DNA from: Candidatus Woesearchaeota archaeon
GTDB lineage: Archaea > Nanobdellota > Nanobdellia > Woesearchaeales > GW2011-AR4
Length of the DNA: 37,763 bases
Assembly (NCBI GenBank): GCA_023266475.1
Contig: JAHFQA010000006.1
Coordinates: forward strand, 1-37,763
Reading direction: 5' to 3'
The notes under the pieces were generated by a model that saw only the letters and a program-made list of their open reading frames with translations, was not told the DNA's origin and ran no database searches. Positions 1 through 8,938 of the stretch are shown one piece after another. The position numbers were made by a program, and so were the translations under genes. Position 1 is the first letter of the stretch; each line of letters starts with the position of its first letter.

Positions 1-34
1 ATTGAGCGTGCCAAAAATTCGTTGCACGCTCAAT
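1..34. terminator. Perfect 11-bp inverted repeat followed by T-run (terminator-like hairpin)
   Basis: ATTGAGCGTGC (1-11) / GCACGCTCAAT (24-34), then TTTTTTA. Confidence 0.5.
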
Positions 35-60
35 TTTTTATTAAGAAAGTAGAAAAACTT

Positions 61-108
61 TAGGCAAGGCAATTCATCTACACAGAAACTGTGTAGTATT
101 CTTGCCTA
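61..108. other. Nested two-stem hairpin just upstream of RelE-like ORF
   Basis: TAGGCAAG(61-68)/CTTGCCTA(101-108) enclosing CTACACAG(78-85)/CTGTGTAG(89-96). Confidence 0.5.
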
Positions 109-118
109 CGAGAATAAA

Positions 119-385
119 ATGTATTCTTATGAATTAAGGAAAAGTGTTGAGAAGATATTCTTTAAACTAGCAAAGAGGAATCCTAAACAGCTTCTTATTA
201 TTGAAAATAAAATTCAAGAAATCAGGCAAAATCCACAACACTATAAGAATTTAAGAAAACCACTACAACATCTTAAAAGAACCCATATCGACAAAAGTTT
301 TATACTTGTCTTTTCTGTTGATGAAAATAAAAAACACATAATAATTGAAGATTATGATCATCACGATAATATCTATTACAAATGA
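119..385 (+). CDS. RelE/ParE-superfamily toxin-like protein
   Basis: Length and pattern (IxxIxxNPxxxKxLRKPL...RTHIDKSFILVFSVDE...IIIEDYDHHD) typical of archaeal RelE-like toxins. Confidence 0.7.
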   Translation: MYSYELRKSVEKIFFKLAKRNPKQLLIIENKIQEIRQNPQHYKNLRKPLQHLKRTHIDKSFILVFSVDENKKHIIIEDYDHHDNIYYK

Positions 386-408
386 TTTCGAGGGGGAGAG
401 AACTCGAC

Positions 409-540
409 TCTGCGGACGCAGTTTTCCCACACTTCGTAGCTGAAAACGTATTTAACAGCGCGCATAAGTTCAACGCAATTTTTTCGGGGGCTAACGACGA
501 TATTGGGGCACACTCTCTTGTTGTGCTACGCACTTTATTT
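409..540. repeat. Mosaic intergenic repeat, copy A
   Basis: TCTGCGGACGCAG..CTTCGTAGCTGAAAA..TTAACA..ATAAGTT..GCAATTTTTTCGGGG..GACGA.ATTGGGGCA shared with copy at 21403-21505; tail GTGCTACGCACTTTATTT shared with 22.5 kb region. Confidence 0.8.
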
Positions 541-614
541 TTAATTTTATAGAATCTGGGCTAAGGGTTCATTCTTAGATAATTTAATATATGGGCTCCT
601 ATAAATATAGTATT

Positions 615-1034
615 ATGGTCTTGGAAAAATTTTCTGATTGGCTTAAACCAAACAAATATAAATTCATTATTGCGTTTATCGTAATATTGTTGAATTTTGC
701 TTCTTTTGTATATGTACTCTCCTATGCCCTTTGTGTTCAACCTTCTTGTCCAAGCGAAAGTAGTCTTTCTAGAATTCTCTCTCCATTTGTTGAATTTACT
801 TATAGTCCTTTTTATATTCAAAATGAGATAGCAGACTCTATATTGTATAAAATAACTTACATAAATGAAAATACTCATACAGTTGAAAGAAAATATCCTA
901 CTCCAATAGAATATACAATTCGTGCTATTTTTATTTTATTTGCGTTGTCTATTTATCAGATAGTCTGTTATGTTGTTAGTTGTATCATATACAAAATCTA
1001 TGAGAAAATAAAAAATAAATCTTATGGTTTTTAA
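615..1034 (+). CDS. Small multi-pass membrane protein, unknown function
   Basis: ORF with at least two hydrophobic segments; TATA-like TTTAATATA about 30 nt upstream of ATG 615. Confidence 0.55.
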   Translation: MVLEKFSDWLKPNKYKFIIAFIVILLNFASFVYVLSYALCVQPSCPSESSLSRILSPFVEFTYSPFYIQNEIADSILYKITYINENTHTVERKYPTPIEYTIRAIFILFALSIYQIVCYVVSCIIYKIYEKIKNKSYGF

Positions 1035-1035
1035 A

Positions 1036-1467
1036 TTATTCATTCAATAACTGCAATATTTTTGAAGTTCTGACAATTGAAATTCCCTTATATTCCTTCA
1101 AAGAGAGCAAATCCTCATCTCCACTAATAAGATAATCGGCTTTTGCACTTTCTGCACATTCAAGAAATTTATTGTCTTTTTCATCTCTGCAAACTTTTAT
1201 GTTCAATTTTGGAGCGATAACCAAATGGGAAAGCAAAACAAACTTTTGCATAATCTGGTCTGGTGTTAAATTTGCTTTTCTCATAACTTCATTAAACTTG
1301 GGTCTTTTTATCACTTCTTCAACCTCTTTAAGAATTTCAATTGTAATGTACAAATCTGCATTACCTTGCTCAATTTTCCTTAATAGCTCAGCTTCATTCC
1401 CTTCCCAAAAGAAAGCTGAAACAATGATGTTTGTATCAAGAACTAGTTTAAGCAGTATTTCTAACAT
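1036..1467 (-). CDS. PIN-domain toxin (VapC-like / COG1569-like)
   Basis: LVLDTNIIVSAFFW...EVEEV..RPKF...CRDEKDNKFLECAESAKADYLISGDEDLLSL; overlaps antitoxin ORF. Confidence 0.85.
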   Translation of the reverse strand: MLEILLKLVLDTNIIVSAFFWEGNEAELLRKIEQGNADLYITIEILKEVEEVIKRPKFNEVMRKANLTPDQIMQKFVLLSHLVIAPKLNIKVCRDEKDNKFLECAESAKADYLISGDEDLLSLKEYKGISIVRTSKILQLLNE

Positions 1468-1711
1468 CTTTAATAACTTTTTTTACATCTGCTCTTGTTA
1501 ATCCTGCTTGCTTTGCTGCATCCCGTAATGGCTTTGCTATTTCATCAAATGTTTTTTTAATCGCAGGAGTTTCTATTTTCTTTAGTATAACTGTTCCAGC
1601 TTCACCAAATACCATAAACTGGTCTGATTTTTTTATTCCCATTTCCTTCCTTAAAGAAGATGGTATAACCACTTGTCCTTTTTCAGATATCCTTGTTAGT
1701 TCAACTTGCAT
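1448..1711 (-). CDS. AbrB/SpoVT-family antitoxin
   Basis: MQVELTRISEKGQVVIPSSLRKEMGIKKSDQFMVF, AbrB swapped-hairpin signature; 20-nt overlap with PIN ORF. Confidence 0.9.
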   Translation of the reverse strand: MQVELTRISEKGQVVIPSSLRKEMGIKKSDQFMVFGEAGTVILKKIETPAIKKTFDEIAKPLRDAAKQAGLTRADVKKVIKDVRNTA

Positions 1712-1728
1712 ATTACATCACCTGTAGG

Positions 1729-1752
1729 ATAAGTAAAACATATCTTACTTAT
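1729..1752. promoter_or_regulatory. Operator-like inverted repeat in AbrB/PIN promoter
   Basis: ATAAGTAA-N8-TTACTTAT, 8-bp perfect arms, upstream of 1711 start, overlapping TATA-like sequence. Confidence 0.6.
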
Positions 1753-1779
1753 ATACTTTTCGATTTTAAGCCCCAGGTT

Positions 1780-1970
1780 CTTGATACTTTTTACGAGTGT
1801 GCTCCTTAACGTAGTTCTTAATTGCTTACTTTGTTCGCCTGATAGAAACGAGCCCCCGAAAAAACTTTGCTTTCAGCAACCACGTTGCACTTTTCGCATT
1901 CGCTCAGGGCGTATAACAGGAATTTTCCTTAAGTTATGTGCAATATTACTCAGGAACTTTGCTTTTGAAG
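1780..1970. repeat. Mosaic intergenic repeat, copy C
   Basis: CTTGATACTTnTT, TTCGCcTGATAGAA, GCCCC..AAAAAACTTTGCTT, TAACAGGAATTTTCCTTAAGTTATGTGCAAT modules shared with other copies. Confidence 0.65.
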
Positions 1971-2013
1971 TTATCATAAGATTTAAATACAATAATCAAT
2001 ATAATGAAGTAAT

Positions 2014-2328
2014 ATGAAAAAAATTATTATTTTTAGTTTAGTAGGTTTGGTAATACTTGCTATTGTATTAATCTCTATATTCGGATTATCAAGAAGCAAA
2101 TCATCCATAAAAAACGAGATTGAAAAAGCAAATTATTGTGACACAAAAGAAGATTGTGTTTATGCTGGTGGCAAATGTCCTTTTGGATGTTATGTTTATG
2201 TAAATAAAAATGAAGTCAATAAAATACAAAACATAATCGCTTCTTTTAAATCTAATTGCATCTATGATTGTATGTATTGCCCCGAAGTTGAATGTAAAAA
2301 TAATAAATGCGAACCTGTTTGTCAATAA
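2014..2328 (+). CDS. Small secreted/membrane-anchored cysteine-rich protein
   Basis: N-terminal hydrophobic segment, then C-rich ectodomain (CDTKEDC...CPFGCYVYVN...CIYDCMYCPEVECKNNKCEPVC). Confidence 0.75.
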   Translation: MKKIIIFSLVGLVILAIVLISIFGLSRSKSSIKNEIEKANYCDTKEDCVYAGGKCPFGCYVYVNKNEVNKIQNIIASFKSNCIYDCMYCPEVECKNNKCEPVCQ

Positions 2329-2450
2329 GGCAAAGTTCCCTGCGTCATACTGTCGCTCCGTTTCACTCCGCGATTTTTTCTTGCAGAAAAAACACATAAC
2401 AGCGACGCTTAAGTTATTTCAATTAAAGCGAACTTTGAAACCCCCGACTA
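2323..2450. repeat. Mosaic intergenic repeat, copy E (partial)
   Basis: ATAACAGCGACGCTTAAGTTATTTCAAT module and CCCCC end shared with copies A/C. Confidence 0.5.
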
Positions 2451-2587
2451 CCCACCCCTTAATTACAAGATTGTCACCTCATATTTACGGGAAAAAACTT
2501 CGCTTATCCGACCAACGAAAAACGATACGGAAATTCTGAACTTCCTCTAACATAGGATAAGCGATTACGCTTCGCTTCATCAAAATT

Positions 2588-2637
2588 CCCTAAAAAATTC
2601 TCTGAATTTTTTGGGCACAAAAAACCGAAGGTTTTTT
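2588..2637. terminator. Two adjacent terminator-like hairpins (bidirectional)
   Basis: CCC-t-AAAAAATTC/GAATTTTTTGGG (2588-2615) and AAAAAACC-GAA-GGTTTTTT (2619-2637). Confidence 0.55.
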
Positions 2638-2747
2638 AGTGTTTTCCAACGAGAAAGGTTGGGGGCTGAACGAATAAACAAAAATTTAATAAGCAATAGA
2701 TAATTGTGGCAATTTGATATAAATTTATCAGACATAAGGTAATAAAA

Positions 2748-2855
2748 ATGGCAAAACAAAAGAAATCGCCTTGGAAAGTCTGTAGTCGCAGGCACAAATA
2801 CAGAGGAAGCGGCTGTCCTCTTTGTTGGAAAGGTAATAAGAAGGTTAAGATGTGA
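2748..2855 (+). CDS. 35-aa basic zinc-finger-like microprotein
   Basis: MAKQKKSPWKVCSRRHKYRGSGCPLCWKGNKKVKM; C..H..C..C arrangement; below ORF-track size cutoff. Confidence 0.5.
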   Translation: MAKQKKSPWKVCSRRHKYRGSGCPLCWKGNKKVKM

Positions 2856-2865
2856 GGTGAATAGA

Positions 2866-3288
2866 ATGGCAAAACAAATTTTCGTTAATTTACCGGTGAA
2901 AAATCTGAATAAAACAATCGAATTCTTTACTAAACTTGGCTTTAAGTTTAAACCCCAGTTTACTGATGAGAATGCCACGTGCATGATTATTGGAAAGAAT
3001 ATATTTGCAATGCTTTTAGTTGAGAAATTCTTCAAACGATTTACAAAAAAGAAGATTTACGATACTGAAAAAAGCACAGGAGCAATTCTAGCTTTATCTG
3101 TTGAAAGCAGAAAAAAAGTAGATGAAATGATTAAAAAAGTCATCGCTGCTGGTGGAAAAGAGACAAGAAAAGCGGAAGACTATGGATGGATGTACGGACG
3201 AGCATTTGAAGATATTAATGGGCATCTTTGGGAAGTATTCTATATGGATGAAAGTAAAATGCCAGAAGAGATGAAGAAAAGGAAATGA
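2866..3288 (+). CDS. VOC-superfamily (glyoxalase/bleomycin-resistance-like) protein
   Basis: KQIFVNLPVKNLNKTIEFFTKLGF...FEDINGHLWEVFYMD; GAGGTG upstream of ATG 2866. Confidence 0.85.
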   Translation: MAKQIFVNLPVKNLNKTIEFFTKLGFKFKPQFTDENATCMIIGKNIFAMLLVEKFFKRFTKKKIYDTEKSTGAILALSVESRKKVDEMIKKVIAAGGKETRKAEDYGWMYGRAFEDINGHLWEVFYMDESKMPEEMKKRK

Positions 3289-3292
3289 GCAT

Positions 3293-4174
3293 ATGCAAAA
3301 AATAGTCCCACATCTATGGTTTGATAAGGAAGCAAAAGAAGCTACAACATTCTATGCTTCGCTATTTGAAAATTCAAACGTTAAAAACGTAACAACCATT
3401 ACCGGTACCCCTTCTGGAGATTGTGATGTTGTTACATTTAATCTTTCCGGACAAGAATTTAAGGCGATCAGCGCAGGACCATATTTCAAACTCAATCCAT
3501 CAATATCGTTTTTTGTAGTATTTGATAATGAAAAAGAGATAGAATCTGTGTGGAATAAATTAGTAGATGGGGGCAAAGTGCTTATGCCGTATAACACCTA
3601 TCCGTGGGCACACAAATACGGATGGTTGCAAGATAGATATGGACTCTCATGGCAGCTATCTTGGAGTGAACATCATAAGATGGAACAAAAAATAACCCCT
3701 TTACTTATGTTTACCAAAGATGTTGCAGGTAAAACAAAAGAGGCCATTGACACCTACACGAGCATATTTCCAAACTCTAAAATTGAGATGGTTGTACCCT
3801 ACGCCAAAGATGATGGCGACAAAGAAGGGTTTATCAAGCACTCTCGGTTTACGCTAAGTGGTAAGAATTTCATGGCAATGGACAGTTCGCTACCACATGA
3901 CTTTTGCTTTAATGAAGCCATATCCTTTGTAGTTAACTGTAACACTCAAAAAGAAATTGATTATTACTGGGAAAAGTTATCTGCGGTGCCTGAAGCAGAA
4001 CAATGTGGCTGGCTCAAAGATAAGTATGGTGTGTCTTGGCAAATCGTTCCAGCTGCTATGAATGAAATGATGACAAGTGGTAATAGAGAAAAGATTGCCA
4101 GAGTTACTGAAGCATTTCTAAAAATGAAGAAGTTTGATATTGCAAAATTACAGGAAGCATACGAAGGGAAATAA
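3293..4174 (+). CDS. Tandem PhnB-like VOC-superfamily protein
   Basis: Two halves each with WFD/FTKD..EA..FY.S.FPNS and W.L.DKYGVSWQIVP-type motifs. Confidence 0.85.
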   Translation: MQKIVPHLWFDKEAKEATTFYASLFENSNVKNVTTITGTPSGDCDVVTFNLSGQEFKAISAGPYFKLNPSISFFVVFDNEKEIESVWNKLVDGGKVLMPYNTYPWAHKYGWLQDRYGLSWQLSWSEHHKMEQKITPLLMFTKDVAGKTKEAIDTYTSIFPNSKIEMVVPYAKDDGDKEGFIKHSRFTLSGKNFMAMDSSLPHDFCFNEAISFVVNCNTQKEIDYYWEKLSAVPEAEQCGWLKDKYGVSWQIVPAAMNEMMTSGNREKIARVTEAFLKMKKFDIAKLQEAYEGK

Positions 4175-4229
4175 GAATTTGCCGCCGAGGCGTTAAGTGT
4201 TCCAATGGAAGATTTGGTAAAATAACTTT

Positions 4230-4664
4230 ATGCAAAAAATGCAATTTTCAATTGAGATAGAAGCCCCTAGGGAAAAAGTTTGGCAAACGCTCTGGGAAGA
4301 TAAAACATTTCGCGACTGGGGGAACATTATTGATGAAGGGCAATATATGGTCGGAGAAATGGCAGAAGGAAACGAAGTGCAATTTATTTCCTCCGAAGGT
4401 CTTGGAGTTACCAGCTTCGTAGAAAAGCTGATTCCGCATGAGTATATAGCGTTCAGGCAAGTCGCTGACACCATGGATAGCGGAAAGCAGGAGCGGGAAA
4501 AGGAATGGACGGGAGGCAAGGAAAGCTTTGAACTTAGCGAAAAGAACAATAGCACCAACTTGACGGTTAACATCGACGTCCCACCTGGGCTGGAGGAAAT
4601 ATTTCAGGATAGATTCCCCAGGGCCTTGGAACGAGTGAAAATCTTAGCGGAGAAAAAGAAGTAA
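4230..4664 (+). CDS. SRPBCC/AHSA1-family (START-like) protein
   Basis: FSIEIEAPREKVWQTLWEDKTFRDW...; C-terminal LEEIFQDRFPRALERVKILAE. Confidence 0.75.
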   Translation: MQKMQFSIEIEAPREKVWQTLWEDKTFRDWGNIIDEGQYMVGEMAEGNEVQFISSEGLGVTSFVEKLIPHEYIAFRQVADTMDSGKQEREKEWTGGKESFELSEKNNSTNLTVNIDVPPGLEEIFQDRFPRALERVKILAEKKK

Positions 4665-4726
4665 GAATTTGCCGCCAAAGAAAAACTTGAAATTAACAAA
4701 AACAATACTACCCCCAACTTTTCAGT

Positions 4727-4917
4727 CCTTCGGACATCATGCATTCTTCGTAGTAATTCATATAATTCAGCGACAAACTGTCAAAAACCACCCATCAGAG
4801 ATGGGTGGCATGCTTGCATTATTGATAATAAGCCAGTGGTTTTTGATGCTCGGAATTACACCATCTGATGTGTGGTTTTTGAGCACTACTCACTCCACCA
4901 TTCAAAGAATTGGTGGA
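4727..4917. ncRNA. Candidate structured RNA region with multiple and competing stems
   Basis: CCACCCATC-AGA-GATGGGTGG (4788-4808); CAAAAACCA(4782-4790) complementary to two TGGTTTTTG copies (4837-4845, 4873-4881); nested TGCTC/ACAC..GTGT/GAGCA; TCCACCATTC-AAA-GAATTGGTGGA (4894-4917). Confidence 0.4.
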
Positions 4918-5018
4918 ATTCCGTTGTTTAAAAAATAATAAAAAACTATGTTCACTCCAATCCGGAATATGATTTAACCCCAATTTTTCATTCTGCATCT
5001 TTGGACTAAAACCCATGC

Positions 5019-7604
5019 TTACTTTACCTTTATCTTCGCCAAAACCTGCTGGTGCATTCTCCTGATAAACTCAACTTTGTCTTCAATCTTCATTACATCA
5101 GTAAAGCCCTGGATTATTAAATTGAAAGCGAACGGGCTTGGCAATCTTGTATGAATCTCCTTTATCAAAATTTTTTTTTGCTCTATGCCTTCTATTACTT
5201 TTGCGGCATTCCCTATGTCCATTAGGTCTTCGAGAACTTCCCTTCTCGCTTCCTTCAGTATGCAAAAATTTGGATTAATCCTCTTGACAGCATTAAGCAG
5301 GATCATTGAAGAAACCTGCTGCCTTCCGACTCTTTTCTGATGGCCCATATAGCTTCTTAAAATCATCATTGCGCGGGATGCACAATGCCTAAACCTTCTC
5401 TTCAGGACTTCTGTCTGCTCGATTGCCATATCCATGACCTTTCTCATTTCCTGTGACTTTATTAAATTGAATGCCTGCAGCACATTGACACTTTTTTCTG
5501 ATGCAACGTAAAATCCATTGTCATTGATGCCGATTTCTACATCACGATGCTGGGTTCTTGCAATTGCAAAGGCAGCTGCCCTTGACAAACAATCATTGAC
5601 TCTTCTCCCATAAAGAGTGTGAAACACCACAATTTTTCTTTTGCTATTGTCATCGCTGTAATGCTCCACTATTATCCTTGAATGCGAAGGTATTTCTGCA
5701 TAATTGAACTGCTGGTAAAAGTAGTCATAAATTAACTCTGAAGAATTTTTGTCAACATATAAATAGCTGTTGATAAATTCCAAAATTTCTTTTTTGGATT
5801 TATTGGCGCAAAACATATCGTTCATCAATTTTCTAAATCTTCCTATCTCCAAGGCAAGGTCGAAGCTTAATGGAAGCATTTCTGAAAACCATGAGGGAAT
5901 TGTTGGCGGCCTGTAAACAGAGGCATTCACACAAGCCACCATGCCTTTGGCATAAAGGAACTCATATTTTTCTCCGCCGAGAACAAAAACATCGCCGCGA
6001 TGCAGCCTTTCAAGAAAGGCCTCATCTACATGTCCAATAATCTGCTCACCGACTTTAACAATTATATAGGATTCTTCTGGTATCGTGCCTATGTTTGTCA
6101 TGTAAATTACCCTGCTCATCTTTCCTTTTTTTCCTAGCTCGCCTGTTTCCTCGTCATACCATATTTTTGCGTAAATATGCCTGTCTTCCAATGAAATATA
6201 TTTTCCTGAAAGGTAATCAACTACTTCAATAAAATCCTTCCATTCTAATTCATTGTAACAATAGCTCTGCTGAATTAAATTAAACAATTCCTTAATCTTC
6301 CATTTTTGCTCAAGCGACATTCCATGGATTTGCTGGGCCAAAACATCCAAGCAGTTCCTGGGCAGGTGAATCTTATCAATCTTTTTTTCAATTGCAGATT
6401 TTAAAAGAACAGCACACTCAACCAAATCATCCCTGTCAAGAACAATGATTCTTGCTTTTACAGTATCATGTAATTTATGGCCTGACCTTCCTGCTCTTTG
6501 CAAAAATCTTGCAACTGATTTCGGCGAGCCCAAGCAAATTACTAAATCAATATATCCAATGTCAATGCCCAATTCTAAGGACGTGCTGGATACAATAACT
6601 TTCAATTCACCCTTCCTTAACCTATTTTCCGTAATATGCCTCAGGCTTTTCGATAATGAGCCGTGATGCGCGCCTATATTTTCTGCGTACTTCTTGGGAA
6701 ACTTTTCCTTTAGATGGTGAACAACCCTTTCAGTTGCAGATCGCGTATTTGTAAAAATCAATGTTGTCCTGTGGCTCTGGATTAAATCATCAATCAGGGC
6801 GTACATGGCATTATGCATCATCGCATGCTCCATCTCAACTAAATCTGGCACAGGGGATAAAACCTTTAAATCCATATTCTTGATGAACTGTACATCAACA
6901 ATCTTGCAGCTTCTTAATTTTCTATTTTCGTACCCAACGAGAAATTTTGCAATTTCCTCCAACGGCGCAATTGTTGCGCTTAACCCAATTCTTGTCATGG
7001 CTGGAGAAACCCTGTTTAATCTTTCTACTGATAATGACAAATGCACCCCTCTTTTGTTTTCTGCAAGCGCATGAATCTCGTCTGCTATAAACCAATCTAC
7101 ATTTTTTAAAAGCTCGCTAAACTTGATTGATGTCAGCATTATGGCCAGGCTTTCTGGAGTTGTTATCAAAATATGCGGTGGATGCTTCAACATTGACGCT
7201 CTTTCTGAAGGTGATGTATCTCCAGTCCTAGTTGCAACCTTTATGCTTAATTTTTTTCCAGCGATCCTTTCCATCTCCTTTAATGGCTCGACTAAATTTA
7301 TCTTGATGTCTTCTGACAAGGCTCTCAAAGGGCTAACGTAAACACAATATACTCTGTTTTCAAGTATCCCTTTTTCGCTTGAATCAATTAATTCATTTAA
7401 TATTGATAGGAAAGCGGTAAGTGTTTTTGTTGCGCCAGTTGGAGCGCTAACCAAAATATTATTTCTTGAATGGATTTCCATAACTCCATAAAGCTGCGGA
7501 AGTGAGAACTCCTTAAATCTGCTGAAGAACCATGCGTCTACTATTGGATTCAAGATGTGCCTTAGCTCCTCAGGCCTGCTTGGTTTCTCTGCGTATGTTA
7601 TCAT
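5019..7604 (-). CDS. lhr: Lhr-type ATP-dependent DNA/RNA helicase
   Basis: SAPTGATKTLTAFL, DEIHA, GLSATIAP, SSTSLELGIDIG, QRAGRSGH helicase motifs plus Lhr C-terminal region. Confidence 0.93.
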   Translation of the reverse strand: MITYAEKPSRPEELRHILNPIVDAWFFSRFKEFSLPQLYGVMEIHSRNNILVSAPTGATKTLTAFLSILNELIDSSEKGILENRVYCVYVSPLRALSEDIKINLVEPLKEMERIAGKKLSIKVATRTGDTSPSERASMLKHPPHILITTPESLAIMLTSIKFSELLKNVDWFIADEIHALAENKRGVHLSLSVERLNRVSPAMTRIGLSATIAPLEEIAKFLVGYENRKLRSCKIVDVQFIKNMDLKVLSPVPDLVEMEHAMMHNAMYALIDDLIQSHRTTLIFTNTRSATERVVHHLKEKFPKKYAENIGAHHGSLSKSLRHITENRLRKGELKVIVSSTSLELGIDIGYIDLVICLGSPKSVARFLQRAGRSGHKLHDTVKARIIVLDRDDLVECAVLLKSAIEKKIDKIHLPRNCLDVLAQQIHGMSLEQKWKIKELFNLIQQSYCYNELEWKDFIEVVDYLSGKYISLEDRHIYAKIWYDEETGELGKKGKMSRVIYMTNIGTIPEESYIIVKVGEQIIGHVDEAFLERLHRGDVFVLGGEKYEFLYAKGMVACVNASVYRPPTIPSWFSEMLPLSFDLALEIGRFRKLMNDMFCANKSKKEILEFINSYLYVDKNSSELIYDYFYQQFNYAEIPSHSRIIVEHYSDDNSKRKIVVFHTLYGRRVNDCLSRAAAFAIARTQHRDVEIGINDNGFYVASEKSVNVLQAFNLIKSQEMRKVMDMAIEQTEVLKRRFRHCASRAMMILRSYMGHQKRVGRQQVSSMILLNAVKRINPNFCILKEARREVLEDLMDIGNAAKVIEGIEQKKILIKEIHTRLPSPFAFNLIIQGFTDVMKIEDKVEFIRRMHQQVLAKIKVK

Positions 7605-7742
7605 TTTTATCCATGGTTTTATTTTTCTCTATATGGAAAATAAAGAGATATTATCAAAATGTCACCTTATAATATCGAACATAAATATATAATAGTTGTG
7701 TTTTCAAGAATTAGGATTGACAATTAGCCAACTTAATATTAT

Positions 7743-8210
7743 TCAAGGATCTGGCTTATTATATTCATAAATTTGTAGCTCTGGTTCTACACCTAAGACA
7801 CCCATTTGTTCCATTTCTTCCGGTGTTGCTGGCCGACGAGAAAAATTATCTTCAATTGTGTTGAATCTTGGCTGAAATTCTAATTTTCTGTGTATAATTA
7901 ATCTATCATAAGTATTTTTATCAACTTGAAATGTGATGTATTCATTTTGACCATGCGGATTATTGCGAGTCGCTCTGATAAGATAAATCCCATCGACATG
8001 GTGATGCATGGGTATAACATAATTTATAATTATTTTTTCATTGGAAACTTTATATTCTCTCGGCATTGTGACCATTTGTACCCAATTTCTTTCAGTTTTG
8101 TAATATTTGTCTGAAACTTCCCATTGCTCTGTCTTTGTTGCACAGCCTGCAAATCCTACCGTTGCCAATACTAAAGAACAAAGTGAGTTTCTAAGGGATA
8201 GATGCTTCAT
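7743..8210 (-). CDS. Predicted lipoprotein, unknown function
   Basis: N-terminal signal with lipobox-like LATVGFAGC. Confidence 0.6.
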   Translation of the reverse strand: MKHLSLRNSLCSLVLATVGFAGCATKTEQWEVSDKYYKTERNWVQMVTMPREYKVSNEKIIINYVIPMHHHVDGIYLIRATRNNPHGQNEYITFQVDKNTYDRLIIHRKLEFQPRFNTIEDNFSRRPATPEEMEQMGVLGVEPELQIYEYNKPDP

Positions 8211-8389
8211 TTTCCATGGAGTTAAGCATATAATATTTAATACTTTCGCTTATTCACCACTAATGAGTAATGTAATAATTTTTAATATCATGATGTTAAA
8301 TTATTAGGTTTAAACTTCAGAATGACTGCTCAATTTATTAGTAAACTAATTTCATAAAATTTATATTAAGTTTTGAAATACCGACTTTT

Positions 8390-8938
8390 ATGACATGGCT
8401 AAGCTCCAGCAAAGCTGCACGAAATTATACACCTGATGAAAGAGAAGTGATAGATGGGCACAGGACTCCAGCCCATGCTCAGGTTTTTTTGAATTCTTTG
8501 GCTTATTTTAGCTCTAGAGAAGACGTAGTTAATTCCTTTCGGCGCGCTCTTAGGCAAAGAAAAGTTAATTGCTTGGAGGGCGCACTTACTGCCGCTGCAA
8601 TACTTGAAAATTATGGGCACCGTCCAACCGTTCTGGATTTAGTGAGTTCTGAGAAAGAAGAACCTGATCATGTTGTTTTTGTTTTTGAGCATAACAGCAA
8701 ATTGGGTGCGATAGGCAGGTCCAGATATAGTCGCCTTCAATCAAGGCCACCAATTTATCGTAGTGAAGAGGATTTAGCGCGTTCTTATTATCTTGCTTTC
8801 AGAACAGCCAATGGTTACCTACACAAGTTCCGAGTAATAGATCTTGACAAAATAGGAAGATTTGACTGGAGATTTAGCAGCCATAATTTGATTGGGCTGG
8901 ACTACTATATGCAGCGCATGAGGCATTGGATTTTATAG
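8390..8938 (+). CDS. Transglutaminase-like cysteine protease-fold protein
   Basis: NCLEGALTAAAILENYGHRPTVLDLVS...DHVVFVFEHNSKLGAIG pattern. Confidence 0.55.
   Translation: MTWLSSSKAARNYTPDEREVIDGHRTPAHAQVFLNSLAYFSSREDVVNSFRRALRQRKVNCLEGALTAAAILENYGHRPTVLDLVSSEKEEPDHVVFVFEHNSKLGAIGRSRYSRLQSRPPIYRSEEDLARSYYLAFRTANGYLHKFRVIDLDKIGRFDWRFSSHNLIGLDYYMQRMRHWIL

Noticed and set aside
300-533. 77-aa ORF across repeat copy A, and similarly the 78-aa ORF at 1781-2017
   Set aside because: They read through the mosaic repeat modules, which also occur elsewhere in other frames.
2580-3035. 151-aa minus-strand ORF overlapping terminators and the VOC gene
   Set aside because: Antisense to a well-supported VOC CDS and built from hairpin sequence; no recognisable domain.
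4669-4938. 89-aa plus-strand ORF (and 65-aa minus ORF) in the structured intergenic region
   Set aside because: Composition follows the hairpins; no RBS or domain; better explained as non-coding.
5019-7604. Lhr helicase as part of a defence system with neighbouring genes
   Set aside because: Lhr is widespread housekeeping in archaea and its neighbours here (lipoprotein, VOC/SRPBCC genes) do not form a tight operon with it.
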